Origin: UBA981 sp942490995
GTDB taxonomy: Bacteria > Pseudomonadota > Gammaproteobacteria > Ga0077536
Assembly: GCA_942490995.1 (NCBI GenBank)
Contig: CALOBG010000051.1
Coordinates: forward strand, 62,001-126,000
Direction: 5' to 3'
DNA: 64,000 nucleotides
Within the stretch, counting starts at the first letter, position 1, and each line of letters opens with the position of its first letter. Positions 1 through 8,811 of the stretch are shown one piece after another. The position numbers were made by a program, and so were the translations under genes. The notes below the pieces were generated by a model, which did no database searches, had not been told where the DNA came from, and saw only the letters and a program-made list of their open reading frames with translations.

Positions 1-988
1 GTATCCGGTCGCGCGGAGCCGGGATCTGAAGCCCGGCAAAACCCTGCCGGTGACGTTCGCCGGTGAGCCGATCGTGCTGGCGCGCTCGCGCGACGGCCAG
101 CTGTTCGCGCTCGAGAACCGCTGCGCCCATCGCCAGGTACCCCTGCATGTCGGCGAAGTTTCGGGCTGCACCATCAAGTGCGGCTACCACGGCTGGGAAT
201 ACGACGCCAAGGGACGCTGCATCAGCGTACCCTACATCGACATGGACAAGATGAAGCCGAACGGCGTGCGCCATTATCCCTCGCGCGAAGCCTACGGCCT
301 GATTTTTGTATTCCCCGGCGCGCTCGAGAAAGCCGAGCAGGTTGCGTTTCCGCAGGTGCCTTCGGCCGACGACAACAACTACAAAACCCGCTACCTCGAT
401 CGGCGTGTCGACTGCCATTTCACGTTCATGCATGAAAACCTCATGGACATGAACCACCAGTTCCTCCACCGCCGCCTGATGGGCGGGATCAAAACCATTT
501 TTCTCGGCGCGCGCCACGGTGACAACTGGGTGGAAGCGGATTACACCTTCAAACGCAACAGCGGCAAGCAGCCGCTGGGCGAGAAGTTCATGCTCGGTCA
601 ACGCCCGCAGGCGGATCCCGGCGAACGCGACCTGATGACCATCCGCACCGAATATCCCTACCAGACCCTCAAGTTCTGGACCGCTGGCAGCGAGCACCCG
701 GCGCTCGATCTGTGGAACGTGTATATCCCGGTCGACCGCGAACAGCGCGTCAACCACACCTTCGGGCTGATGATGATCCGCCGCCCCAGGGCGAGCATCC
801 TGCTTGACGTGTTCTTGCCGTTCATCGTGTGGTTCACGAACGGTATCTTTGCCGAGGACCGCATCATCTGCGAACTCGAACAGGCGGCCTTCGACGCCCA
901 GGGCGAGGACTGGAACCAGGAAATTTTTCCGGCCATTCGCGAACTGCGCAAAGTGCTGACCGACAACGGCTTACCGCTTAAGGGCTAA
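1..988 (+). CDS. Rieske 2Fe-2S aromatic ring-hydroxylating oxygenase, 5' end outside window
   Basis: Terminal oxygenase of a Rieske-type non-haem iron system, which would hydroxylate or demethylate an aromatic or similar substrate using electrons from a reductase not seen here. The frame is open from base 2, so the true start lies upstream; a GTG at 50 is an internal codon. The N-terminal Rieske domain shows the cluster ligands as RCAHR and then CGYHGWEY. The C-terminal domain carries DMNHQFLHRR, matching the histidine pair of the mononuclear iron site. It resembles the vanillate demethylase/phthalate oxygenase type rather than two-subunit dioxygenases. The substrate cannot be told. It converges on hemF with a 4-base overlap. 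Confidence 0.85.
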   Translation, partial: YPVARSRDLKPGKTLPVTFAGEPIVLARSRDGQLFALENRCAHRQVPLHVGEVSGCTIKCGYHGWEYDAKGRCISVPYIDMDKMKPNGVRHYPSREAYGLIFVFPGALEKAEQVAFPQVPSADDNNYKTRYLDRRVDCHFTFMHENLMDMNHQFLHRRLMGGIKTIFLGARHGDNWVEADYTFKRNSGKQPLGEKFMLGQRPQADPGERDLMTIRTEYPYQTLKFWTAGSEHPALDLWNVYIPVDREQRVNHTFGLMMIRRPRASILLDVFLPFIVWFTNGIFAEDRIICELEQAAFDAQGEDWNQEIFPAIRELRKVLTDNGLPLKG

Positions 989-1923
989 GGGCTCTTATCC
1001 TCGCCCAGCCAATCGCGCGGGCGGATAAAATCCTTGTACAACGCAGCTTCCGCTGAACCCGGCTGCGGCTGCCAGTCGTAACGCCAGCGCACGTCCGGCG
1101 GCATCGACATCAGGATCGATTCGGTACGTCCGCCACTTTGCAGCCCGAAGATCGTGCCGCGGTCGTAAACCAGGTTGAACTCCACGTAGCGACCGCGGCG
1201 GTAAAGCTGAAAATCGCGCTCGCGCTCGCCGTAGGCGATGTCCCGGCGGCGCTGCACGATAGGCACATAGGCTTCGATATATTTCGATCCGACGCTCTGG
1301 ATGAACGCGAAACAGCGTGCGAACGGCCACTCGTTCAGGTCATCAAAAAACAGCCCGCCGATACCGCGCTGTTCGTCACGGTGACGGAGATAAAAATATT
1401 CGTCGCACCAGCGTTTGAAGCGCGGGTAGACGTCGGCGCCGAAATCGCTGCACGCCGCACGCGCGGTGCGGTGCCAGTCCAGCGCGTCATCTTCGAAGCC
1501 GTAATAAGGGGTCAGATCGAAACCGCCGCCGAACCACCACACCGGCGCCTCACCGTCCTTCTCGGCAACAAACAGCCGCACGTTGGCGTGCGAAGTCGGC
1601 ACGTAGGGATTGCGCGGATGGACCACCACCGACACACCCATGGCGCGAAATCGACGTCCGGCGAGCTCCGGACGACGCGCACTCGCCGCGGCCGGCAAAG
1701 CCGCGCCGCTGACGTGTGAGAAATTGACCCCGGCGCGTTCGAACACCTCGCCGTCGGCCAGCACTCGAGTGCGACCGCCACCGCCCTCGCTGCGGTCCCA
1801 GCCGTCTTCGACGAAGCGCTGACCACGCTCGCAGGCCTCCAGCGCAACGCAGATCGCGTCCTGCAGTTGGCGCAACCAGGTTTCGACCCCGCTGATCGCG
1901 GCCTCATCGATGCGTTCTGTCAT
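985..1923 (-). CDS. hemF: Aerobic coproporphyrinogen-III oxidase
   Basis: Oxygen-dependent decarboxylation of coproporphyrinogen III to protoporphyrinogen IX in haem synthesis, in the cytoplasm. The 312-residue length is normal for the family. Recognisable stretches are HPRNPYVPTSHANVR, the WWFGGGFDLTPYYGFEDD segment, the EQRGIGGLFFDDLN segment and YVEFNLVYDRGTIFGLQSGG. The start ATG at 1923 is 94 bases from the divergent hisB start, so the two probably share a promoter region. The 3' end overlaps the Rieske oxygenase tail-to-tail. Confidence 0.97.
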   Translation of the reverse strand: MTERIDEAAISGVETWLRQLQDAICVALEACERGQRFVEDGWDRSEGGGGRTRVLADGEVFERAGVNFSHVSGAALPAAASARRPELAGRRFRAMGVSVVVHPRNPYVPTSHANVRLFVAEKDGEAPVWWFGGGFDLTPYYGFEDDALDWHRTARAACSDFGADVYPRFKRWCDEYFYLRHRDEQRGIGGLFFDDLNEWPFARCFAFIQSVGSKYIEAYVPIVQRRRDIAYGERERDFQLYRRGRYVEFNLVYDRGTIFGLQSGGRTESILMSMPPDVRWRYDWQPQPGSAEAALYKDFIRPRDWLGEDKSP

Positions 1924-2017
1924 GAAGTTGATTTACCCCTACGAGGCCGCAACTTATCAAACCGCGGTCGAACTGTTAATGTACGCGCGCTCTTCAGGCC
2001 GCGACGAAACGGCATCC

Positions 2018-2613
2018 ATGAACACACGCAACGCGCGCATCACGCGCGACACCAAGGAAACCCAGATCCTGGCCGTGGTCGATCTGGACGGCAGCGGCGT
2101 GGCCGAATTCACCACCGGCTTGCCGTTTCTCGATCACATGCTCGACCAGATCGCGCGTCATGGCCTGATCGATATCACCATCAAGGCCAACGGCGATCTC
2201 GAAATCGACGCCCACCACACGGTCGAAGACATCGGGATTACGTTCGGCCAGGCGGTCACCCGGGCGCTCGGTTCGAAAGCGCGGCATCCGGCGTTATGGT
2301 CACGCCTACGTACCGCTCGACGAGGCCCTGTCCCGGGTCGTGATCGATCTGTCCGGCCGTCCCGGGCCTGACGTATGCGGTCGATTTCCCGCGCGCGCGG
2401 GTCGGCGATTTCGACGTCGACCTGTTTGCCGAGTTTTTCCAGGGCTTCGTCAATCACGCCAACTGTACCCTGCACATCGACAACCTGCGCGGACGCAATG
2501 CCCACCACATCATCGAAACGGTGTTCAAGGCTTTCGGCCGCGCACTGCGTATGGCGGTCGAGCCGGATCCGCGCATGGGCGACGTCATGCCCTCGACCAA
2601 GGGTACGCTGTAA
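2018..2613 (+). pseudogene. hisB: Imidazoleglycerol-phosphate dehydratase, frameshifted twice as read
   Basis: Dehydrates imidazole glycerol phosphate in histidine synthesis. The start ATG at 2018 opens a normal N-terminus with GLPFLDHMLDQIARHG and the metal ligands DAHHTVEDIG. The frame then slips: an extra base near 2279-2284 moves the reading to RYGHAYVPLDEALSRVV, and a second extra base near 2361-2368 moves it to LTYAVDFPRARVGDFDVD and on to FVNHANCTLHI and NAHHIIETVFKAFGRA, ending at TAA 2611-2613. All family segments are present and in order. Either the gene is newly broken or these are two single-base sequence errors in GC-rich runs. Given the intact hisH right after it, I lean to errors. 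Confidence 0.9.
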
Positions 2614-2634
2614 GGGTCACCGGGTTTTGCAATC

Positions 2635-3285
2635 ATGACCAGCGTCGCCGTCATCGACTACGGAGGCAGCAACCTGCGCTCGGTCGCCAAGGCGCTCGAA
2701 GCCGTAGTGGACGCGCGCAGCCGGGTCCTGGTGACCGACGATCCGGCAACCATCCTCGCCGCCGAGCGGGTGGTGTTTCCCGGCCAGGGTGCAATCGGCA
2801 ACTGCATGGCGCGCCTGCGCGAACACGCGCTGACCGATGTCATCCGCGAATGCGCCGCAACCCGGCCGTTTCTCGGCATCTGCCTCGGCCTGCAGTCGCT
2901 GCTTGGCGACAGCGACGAAGACGGCGGCACCGCCTGCCTTGGACTTTACGCCGGCGGCGTCCACCGCTTTGCCGACCGGCCACCGCCGGCGGCTGACGGC
3001 AGTCCACAGAAAGTGCCGCACATGGGCTGGAACGAAGTCCACTGGACGCGGGCGCACCCGCTGACCGCCGGCATCGATACCGGCACGCGTTTCTATTTTG
3101 TGCACAGCTATTACGTCGCGCCGCTGGACGAGACGCTGATCATCGGCCACACCGATTACATCACACGCTTCGCGTCCGCGCTTGCTGCCGGCTATGTGTT
3201 CGCCACCCAGTTCCACCCCGAAAAAAGCGCCGCCGCCGGGCTGCAGCTGCTGCGCAATTTCGTGGCTTGGGACGGCAGCACCTGA
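2635..3285 (+). CDS. hisH: Imidazole glycerol phosphate synthase, glutaminase subunit
   Basis: Releases ammonia from glutamine and channels it to HisF in histidine synthesis. This is a class I glutamine amidotransferase of 216 residues with the nucleophile elbow GICLGLQ and the catalytic histidine and glutamate in QFHPEKS. The N-terminus VAVIDYGGSNLRSVAKAL is typical. It follows hisB by 21 bases. The usual partners hisA and hisF are not next to it: a convergent nitronate monooxygenase begins 10 bases after the stop. Confidence 0.96.
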   Translation: MTSVAVIDYGGSNLRSVAKALEAVVDARSRVLVTDDPATILAAERVVFPGQGAIGNCMARLREHALTDVIRECAATRPFLGICLGLQSLLGDSDEDGGTACLGLYAGGVHRFADRPPPAADGSPQKVPHMGWNEVHWTRAHPLTAGIDTGTRFYFVHSYYVAPLDETLIIGHTDYITRFASALAAGYVFATQFHPEKSAAAGLQLLRNFVAWDGST

Positions 3286-3295
3286 GGCGCCGCCC

Positions 3296-4384
3296 TCAGC
3301 GGAATACGGCGCCGAGATCGCGGGTCAGTTCGGCGGCCGGCACCGCGCGCAGCCCGCGGACATTCTGTCCCGACCACAGCGGCGAAAAATCACTCGAACC
3401 GCGCGCTTCGGCATGCGCGCGCAGCGGCGCAAGGGCGGCCGTGGCGAGCGGAAACGGCGGTGCAACCGCGCTCATCGGACCGAGTTCACGCATGATCCGA
3501 TTGACAATGCCGCGCGCCGGACGCCCGGAGAACACGTTGGTAACCGCGGTATGTCCGGCCTGTGGCGAAACCAGTGCCGCGCGGTGCACGGCGCTGGTCG
3601 TCGCTTCCGCGCAGAGCAGGTAAGCGGTACCGACCTGCACGCCGGCCGCGCCGAGCGCCAGCGCCGCGGCGACTTCGGCCGCGCCGGCAATACCGCCGGC
3701 TGCAATCACCGGCACCCGGACCGCGTCGACGAGCTGTCCGACCAGGGCCAGGGTGCCGACCTGGGTGCTCAGATCGTCGTCCAGGAACAGGCCGCGATGG
3801 CCCCCGGCTTCGAGTCCCTGGGCAATGATCGCGTCGACTCCACGTTGTTCCAGCCAGCGCGCTTCGGCAACGCTGGTCGCCGTGGCGAGCACCCGCGCGC
3901 CGCTCGCGCGCACACGCGCCAGCAAGGTTTTTGACGGCAGACCGAAATGAAAGCTGACCACCGCGGGGCGACGGGCTTCGACACAGGCCGCGGCAGCGGC
4001 GTTGAACGGGGTGCGCGCCGGACCCGCCGCTGTCGGTGCGGGCTCAATACCAAATTCCGTGTAGTACGGCGCCAGCGCAAGCTGCCAGCGCTGCAGGTCG
4101 GCCGGCTCGGCACGCGGTTCGTCATGACAGAAAAAATTGACGTTGTAGGGGCGGTTGGTCTGTGCGGCGATGGTGCGCATCGCCTCGTTCAGCGTCTCGC
4201 TACCCAGCATCGCCGCCGGCAGCGAGCCGAGCGCGCCGGCGGCCGAGACCGCGATGGTCAGTTCGGCGCCCTGCACGCCGGCCATCGGCGCCTGGATGAT
4301 CGGCAGTTCAGTGCCGAGGATGCGGGTCAGACGAAGGCAGTTGTCGTTCATCGCCGGCTGACCAGGTGCCATGCCGATGAGCAT
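3296..4384 (-). CDS. Nitronate monooxygenase (2-nitropropane dioxygenase family)
   Basis: FMN-dependent TIM-barrel enzyme oxidising alkyl nitronates. Family features include the N-terminal IIQAPMAGV, the flavin-site motif QGLEAGGHRG near the middle, and the GGIAGAAEVAAAL phosphate-binding segment. At most 362 residues; a start at the internal methionine before NDNCLRLTRIL (4351) is also possible. It is the last gene of a leftward run from the RidA gene at 5814 (gaps of 14, 51, 7 and 59 bases), suggesting one transcript of small oxidative/detoxifying proteins. Confidence 0.9.
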   Translation of the reverse strand: MLIGMAPGQPAMNDNCLRLTRILGTELPIIQAPMAGVQGAELTIAVSAAGALGSLPAAMLGSETLNEAMRTIAAQTNRPYNVNFFCHDEPRAEPADLQRWQLALAPYYTEFGIEPAPTAAGPARTPFNAAAAACVEARRPAVVSFHFGLPSKTLLARVRASGARVLATATSVAEARWLEQRGVDAIIAQGLEAGGHRGLFLDDDLSTQVGTLALVGQLVDAVRVPVIAAGGIAGAAEVAAALALGAAGVQVGTAYLLCAEATTSAVHRAALVSPQAGHTAVTNVFSGRPARGIVNRIMRELGPMSAVAPPFPLATAALAPLRAHAEARGSSDFSPLWSGQNVRGLRAVPAAELTRDLGAVFR

Positions 4385-4443
4385 CGATCAGATCGAAGAT
4401 ATCGCCGAACGGATCGGTAATCGAGCTGCGGCGCGCGCATGGT

Positions 4444-4800
4444 TCAGGACTCGAATATCGACAGTTTCAGTGCTACCGGGCGCCCCAGCCACGCGGCGTG
4501 GGTACTGTGATCGGCGAGGTCGTCGCCGGTGCGTGGATGGACCAGGACGGTCAGTCCGTCGCGGTGCTGTTCCAGCCAGCCGATCACGGTCTCGAACTGC
4601 TCGCTATCGAATGACAACTGGCAGCTCCAGCACGGGTGCGGGCCGACCGGGCGCTGGTGCACCCGGCCCTGCGCAATGCCGAACCGGGCGTTAGCCGTCG
4701 CGCACAACACCTGCGCCTGTTGCAGGGTAGAAGCGTCGAAATAAACGTGCGCGTGGTAACGCTCGAAACCGTTGTACGGTTGTGCCGGCGCGCGATCCAT
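4444..4800 (-). CDS. DOPA 4,5-dioxygenase family protein
   Basis: Small extradiol-type aromatic ring-cleaving protein of 118 residues. It shows YHAHVYF near the N-terminus and HPRTGDDLADHSTHAAWLG near the C-terminus, where the histidines would be metal ligands. I chose the ATG at 4800 because upstream sequence in this frame is not family-like and overlaps the preceding gene. It starts 7 bases after the stop of the 82-residue gene. Proteins of this family act on catechol-type substrates; the real substrate is unknown. Confidence 0.8.
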   Translation of the reverse strand: MDRAPAQPYNGFERYHAHVYFDASTLQQAQVLCATANARFGIAQGRVHQRPVGPHPCWSCQLSFDSEQFETVIGWLEQHRDGLTVLVHPRTGDDLADHSTHAAWLGRPVALKLSIFES

Positions 4801-4807
4801 TGATCGC

Positions 4808-5056
4808 TCAGGATGCGGCGTGGCGCCTGAACAGCTCATCGGTGATCGAAAAATCGTCGATTTCGCCGCTGCTGCTGAACACCTCGACTTCGATGTCGCC
4901 GTCGGCCATGAACTCGATTTCCCAGCGTTCCGAAGGCACCGTGACCCCGACCATGATGGCGCCCTCGCGCACACTCGACAACGAGTAGTGGATATCGGCG
5001 GCATCGAGCCGATCGAGGAAGTCGGTAAGCTTTTCAAGTTTGTTCATGGTCGTCAT
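4808..5056 (-). CDS. Small conserved protein of unknown function
   Basis: An acidic 82-residue protein with no recognisable catalytic motif. It begins MTTMNKLEKLTDFLDRLD and has regular beta-rich spacing (HYSLSSVREGAIMVGVTVP, then WEIEFMADGDIEVEVFSS). It sits within the leftward run between the monooxygenase-like and DOPA-dioxygenase-like genes. An internal start at the second methionine (5047) is equally possible. No function is proposed. Confidence 0.7.
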   Translation of the reverse strand: MTTMNKLEKLTDFLDRLDAADIHYSLSSVREGAIMVGVTVPSERWEIEFMADGDIEVEVFSSSGEIDDFSITDELFRRHAAS

Positions 5057-5107
5057 CGGGTTTTGTGTATCTCGACAGGAGCGTGAGTATCCGAAGCGCA
5101 GCCACCG

Positions 5108-5416
5108 TTAGGCTCGGCTATCGCCGGCATAACATTGGGAAAAATGCTGCACGGTCGGAAACGGATCATAAAAATGATGCAGCAGCGCTTTCCAGCGCTG
5201 ATATTCGAGCGAACCGCGGAAACCCTCGGTATGCGCTTCCAGCGTTTCCCAGTCGACCAGCAGAATGTAGCGGTGCGGATCCTCGATACAGCGCTCGAGG
5301 CGGTGGCCGAGATAGCCCGGCATGCCGGCGATGATCGCCTGGGCTTCGCCAAACGCCTGTTCAAAAGCCGTTTCCTGGCCGGCGATCACGTCGAGCACCG
5401 CGACTTCGAGCACCAT
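5108..5416 (-). CDS. Antibiotic biosynthesis monooxygenase (ABM) domain protein
   Basis: A 102-residue single-domain dimeric alpha/beta barrel protein. The pattern LEVAVLDVIAGQETAFEQAF, then GYLGHRLERCIEDPHRYILLVDWETLEAH and the C-terminal LHHFYDPFPTVQHFSQ is typical of ABM proteins. Members are cofactor-free monooxygenases or haem-degrading enzymes, and many are uncharacterised. It lies 14 bases downstream of the RidA-family gene in the same direction. Confidence 0.85.
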   Translation of the reverse strand: MVLEVAVLDVIAGQETAFEQAFGEAQAIIAGMPGYLGHRLERCIEDPHRYILLVDWETLEAHTEGFRGSLEYQRWKALLHHFYDPFPTVQHFSQCYAGDSRA

Positions 5417-5430
5417 CTACGCTCGCTCAC

Positions 5431-5814
5431 TCATTTGGCCGCCACTACTTCGAGTTCGATCAACATATTCGGCCATACCAGGCCGGGTAGTATGGTCAAC
5501 ATCGAAGCCGGTGCACAGTCGCCGAGATGGCGTTGGCGGATCTCGCGATAAGCGGCCAGGTCTTCGCGCCGCAGCAGGTGCTGGGTCAGCTTGACGATAT
5601 CCTCGATGCCCATATCGGCGGCAGCGAGGATGGCGCCGACATTGCGCCAGGCGAGTTCGGCCTGCTCGGCGAACGTGTCCGGCAGCTCACCGTTGCTCGA
5701 ATCGATCCCGGGAGTCCCGGACACATACATCAGCCGCTTGCCGCTCGGCACTTCTACCGCATCGCTGTAGGTGCCGACCCGTGCGGCGACGCCGATATTG
5801 ATGCAACGATTCAT
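5431..5814 (-). CDS. RidA/YjgF/Rid-family protein
   Basis: Rid proteins hydrolyse reactive enamine/imine intermediates. This one has 127 residues with the signature area LMYVSGTPGID, NVGAILAAADMGIEDIVKLTQHL and the C-terminal IELEVVAAK. The start at 5814 fits family length; an open frame upstream to 5943 is not family-like. It is the first gene of the leftward run and is divergent from the CaiB/BaiF gene (182 bases apart). The substrate subgroup cannot be assigned. Confidence 0.88.
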   Translation of the reverse strand: MNRCINIGVAARVGTYSDAVEVPSGKRLMYVSGTPGIDSSNGELPDTFAEQAELAWRNVGAILAAADMGIEDIVKLTQHLLRREDLAAYREIRQRHLGDCAPASMLTILPGLVWPNMLIELEVVAAK

Positions 5815-5996
5815 CGCGTCATACTCCTGAACTGGGCGCGGCTGCGGAAATCCGGCGCGGCGCGGCGCGTCACAGCTTACCGCGATCCGACCACAACCAG
5901 AACGACCGCCGGCCGAGGACGCGGCTCGGCCTTCGCGTATCATGCCGTGCCGGAGCCATCGCCACCCACCGCGGAACCCGAACCCCGGAGCTGCCC

Positions 5997-7154
5997 ATGA
6001 AACTCGACGGCATACGCGTACTCGATCTGACCCGCTTTCTGCCCGGCCCCTACATGGCCCAGGTAATGGCCGATCACGGCGCCGAGGTGATCAAGGTCGA
6101 AAGTTTCGAAGGCGAGCCGACACGGCGCCTCGGGCCACCGATCAAAGGCCATTCGGCCTATTTTCGCAACACCCAACGCGGCAAGCTGAGCCTGCGTCTG
6201 AACCTCAAGGCAGCGGCCGGGCGAGAAATATTTCTGCGCCTGGCAGCGCAGGCGGACATCATCATCGAGTCTTTCCGTCCTGGGGTAGTCGACCGTCTCG
6301 GCATCGGTTACGGCGCGATACGCGCAGACAATCCGCGGGTTATCTACTGCGCGCTGTCGGCTTTCGGCCAGGACGGCGCGCTGGCGCAACGCCCTTCGCA
6401 CGACCTCGGCGCGCAGGCCCTGACCGGCACCCTGTCGCTGATGCAGCGGGGCAACGAGCCGCCCGGTCTGCCGGCCACACCGACCGCCGACGTCGCGCTG
6501 GGATCGCTGGCCCTCGCCGGAGTCATGATGGCGCTGTACCGGCGTGAACAGAGCGGCACCGGTGACTACCTCGACATGGCCATGACCGACAGCCTGATGT
6601 CGTGGAACCCGCATATCGTCAGCAGTGTCCTGGCCGAAGACCGGCCGCCGGCACTGGCGCAGGAACGGCTGTACGGCGGCGCGGCTTTCTACAATGTGTA
6701 TCGCACCGCCGACGATCGCGCGATCGTGCTGTCAGGCGCGGAAATGAATTTTGTCGAGCACCTGCTCAAGGCGCTCGAGCGCCCGGATCTGATCGCGCTG
6801 TGCCGCCTGCCGTGGGGTTCGGAACAGCAACCGGTAACCGAATTTCTACGCGCAACGTTTGCCACCCGCACCCGCGACGAATGGGATCGCTGGCTGGCTG
6901 ACAAGGGTGTGTGCTACGCGCCGGTACTGGATCTCAAGGAGGCCTGGCAGCAACCGTATCTGCGCGAGCGCGGCATGATCACCACCGGCGCCGACGGCGT
7001 TGAACGCCTGGACACGCCGCTGCGGTTTCGCGCCGAGCCGGGGCGCGCCGCCGACCGACTCGCCGATCTCGGCGCCGATAATGCTGCCGTGCTCGAACGC
7101 CTGGGTTACGATGCCGAGCAGCAGCGACGACTCGGCGAACAGGGTGTGATCTGA
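5997..7154 (+). CDS. CaiB/BaiF (class III) CoA-transferase family protein
   Basis: Transfers CoA between carboxylic acids. The 385-residue protein begins with the classic LDGIRVLDLTRFLPGPYMAQVMADHGAEVIKVE region and continues with RNTQRGKLSLRLNLK, DIIIESFRPGVVDRLGIGY and the conserved catalytic aspartate area SFGQDG-like ALSAFGQDGAL. It is the first gene of a rightward run with the conserved gene at 7207 (52-base gap) and the selenoprotein at 8280. The substrate is unknown. Confidence 0.93.
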   Translation: MKLDGIRVLDLTRFLPGPYMAQVMADHGAEVIKVESFEGEPTRRLGPPIKGHSAYFRNTQRGKLSLRLNLKAAAGREIFLRLAAQADIIIESFRPGVVDRLGIGYGAIRADNPRVIYCALSAFGQDGALAQRPSHDLGAQALTGTLSLMQRGNEPPGLPATPTADVALGSLALAGVMMALYRREQSGTGDYLDMAMTDSLMSWNPHIVSSVLAEDRPPALAQERLYGGAAFYNVYRTADDRAIVLSGAEMNFVEHLLKALERPDLIALCRLPWGSEQQPVTEFLRATFATRTRDEWDRWLADKGVCYAPVLDLKEAWQQPYLRERGMITTGADGVERLDTPLRFRAEPGRAADRLADLGADNAAVLERLGYDAEQQRRLGEQGVI

Positions 7155-7206
7155 TGCCCGCGAGTCGAACGCCGCATGACGTTTACAGGCACAGCCGGGC
7201 GACACC

Positions 7207-8262
7207 ATGACGACCACCGCGCAATTGATATCCAGGCGCCATCGCGTTGACGACTTCGACGCCGCGCAGGCCATGTTTCGCGCACGCGGCTGGAGCGACG
7301 GCCTGCCGATCGTACCGCCGACCCCGGCGCGGGTCGCAGCCTGCCTGGAATGGGCGCTGCTCGATGCGCAGCACCTGATCGGCGTCGAGCCGGTCCGCGA
7401 ACGCCCCATCACGGCCGAAAAACTTGCCATCAATGCGGTCATGGCCGGCTGCCAGCCGATGCATTTCCCCCTCGTCGTCACCGCGCTGACGGCCATGCTC
7501 ACGGAACCGTTCGTGTTGCACGGCGCGACCTCGAGTACCGGCGGTTGCGCGGTGTTGATCGTGATCAACGGCCCGGTGCGTCGCGAGCAGGGCATGGGCG
7601 GCAGCTTCAACGCCCTCGGCGGTGAACAGGCCACCACCGCCATCGGTCGCGCGGTACGCCTGGTGCTGTACAACCTGTTCGATGTACGGCCGGGCGAGGT
7701 CGACCGTTCGACGCTCGGCCATCCCGGCAAGATCAGCTATTGCCTGAGCGAGGACGAGGAACATACGCCGTGGCTGCCACTGGCCGAAGAGCGCGGCGCA
7801 CCGCGGCACGCTTCGGCGGTCACCGTCATGGCCGCCGGCGCACCGCGTCAGATCATGAACGAGTGGACGACCGTGCCGGAACAATTGCTGGATACCTATG
7901 TCGCCGAAATCAAGGCCTCCATGCGCCACTATTCGATCTGGCCCGGCAACTACGCGATCGTCGTGCCGCCACAGTTGCGCGCCCATTTCGATGCCGCCGG
8001 CTGGTCAAAACGCGATATTCGCGAATACGTTTTCGCCAACGCGCGGATACTGCGGCGAGAATGGGAAACCTGCGGGAAAAGCGCCGTGGTCGGAGAACAC
8101 GGCGAGCGCGAACACGCCGCACTGCCGAGTCCGGACCATCTGCTGGTGATCGCCGCCGGCGGACCGGCCGGCGGTTTCGGCGCCGTGATCCCGCCGTGGC
8201 TGGGCACTACCAGCGCGGCGGTGACGCTTGCCGTCGGCGCCTGTGTCGACTGCGAAATCTGA
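7207..8262 (+). CDS. Conserved protein, partner of the UGSC selenoprotein gene
   Basis: A 351-residue soluble protein. Visible features are the N-terminal WSDGLPIVPPTPARV segment, GATSSTGGCAVLIVINGP, a glycine-rich GGSFNALGGEQA and the C-terminal VIAAGGPAGGFGAVIPPW. No catalytic family is recognised with certainty. The gene precedes the UGSC selenoprotein by 17 bases, so the two are surely cotranscribed, and a shared redox or thiol-related process is a reasonable inference. It shows no in-frame TGA of its own. Confidence 0.7.
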   Translation: MTTTAQLISRRHRVDDFDAAQAMFRARGWSDGLPIVPPTPARVAACLEWALLDAQHLIGVEPVRERPITAEKLAINAVMAGCQPMHFPLVVTALTAMLTEPFVLHGATSSTGGCAVLIVINGPVRREQGMGGSFNALGGEQATTAIGRAVRLVLYNLFDVRPGEVDRSTLGHPGKISYCLSEDEEHTPWLPLAEERGAPRHASAVTVMAAGAPRQIMNEWTTVPEQLLDTYVAEIKASMRHYSIWPGNYAIVVPPQLRAHFDAAGWSKRDIREYVFANARILRREWETCGKSAVVGEHGEREHAALPSPDHLLVIAAGGPAGGFGAVIPPWLGTTSAAVTLAVGACVDCEI

Positions 8263-8279
8263 TCCGGAGCTGCCCTGAT

Positions 8280-8804
8280 ATGACGATCGAATTTCTTGAC
8301 CCCACCCACGAAACACAACACGCGGCATTTACCCTCGCCCCGCGCCTCGACACGCTCGACAATGCGGTTGTCGCGATCGTCTCCAACGGCAAGAAGGGCA
8401 CGCTGCCGTTCTTCGACGCCTTTGAAGAACAGCTGCGCCGGGTTCACAAGGTTGCCGAGGTCGTGCGCCTGACCAAATCCAATTACAGCACGCCGGTCGA
8501 AGCCGGTTTACTCAGCGATGCCGCGCGCTGGAACGCCCTGGTCGCCGGCATCGGCGACTGAGGCAGCTGTTCGTCGTGCAGTTTGCATGACGCCATCATC
8601 GCCGAGCGCCTCGGCATTCCGGCCGTCGCCATCCTGACCACCGCGTTTGTCAGTGCCGGCGATCTGATGGCGCGCGTACTCGGCGCCGAAGCTTTTCAGT
8701 ACGCGATCACGACGCACCCGATCTCGAGCGCCGGGACGGCGGCGCTGCGCGATCGCGCGCACGATGCCGTCGCCGACAGCGTGCGCATCCTGTGTGCGTC
8801 CTGA
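8280..8804 (+). CDS. UGSC-family selenoprotein with in-frame TGA (Sec) codon
   Basis: Read through the TGA at 8559-8561 the frame gives 174 residues: MTIEFLDPTHETQHAAF at the start, VAIVSNGKKGTLPFFDAFEEQ, then ALVAGIGD-Sec-GSCSSCSLHDAI (Sec at codon 94), GIPAVAILTTAFVSAGDLMA and a C-terminus ending SVRILCAS at TGA 8802. The two halves share one frame and the Sec falls exactly in a U-G-S-C motif, the signature of a known predicted selenoprotein family. A hairpin fitting bacterial SECIS rules follows (separate entry). Read as a plain stop, the first half would be a 93-residue fragment. GGAG lies 11 bases before the ATG. The function is unknown, probably redox given the Sec and nearby cysteines. 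Confidence 0.9.
8559..8591 (+). promoter_or_regulatory. Bacterial SECIS element at the Sec UGA codon
   Basis: After the UGA at 8559-8561, bases 8573-8580 (GTCGTGCA) pair with 8584-8591 (TGCATGAC) in eight consecutive pairs, one of them G-T, closing a GTT loop at 8581-8583. The loop G is 19 bases past the UGA, inside the roughly 16-37 base range known for bacterial elements, and G-U in the apical loop is the usual SelB contact. The whole element lies in coding sequence. Confidence 0.85.
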
Positions 8805-8811
8805 GCGGCGC

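Noticed and set aside
1138..1719. 193-codon open frame on the plus strand
   Set aside because: Antisense shadow of hemF in GC-rich sequence.
8559..8561. TGA read as a nonsense mutation
   Set aside because: It lies exactly in the U-G-S-C signature, the frame continues with family sequence, and a SECIS hairpin follows at the right distance.
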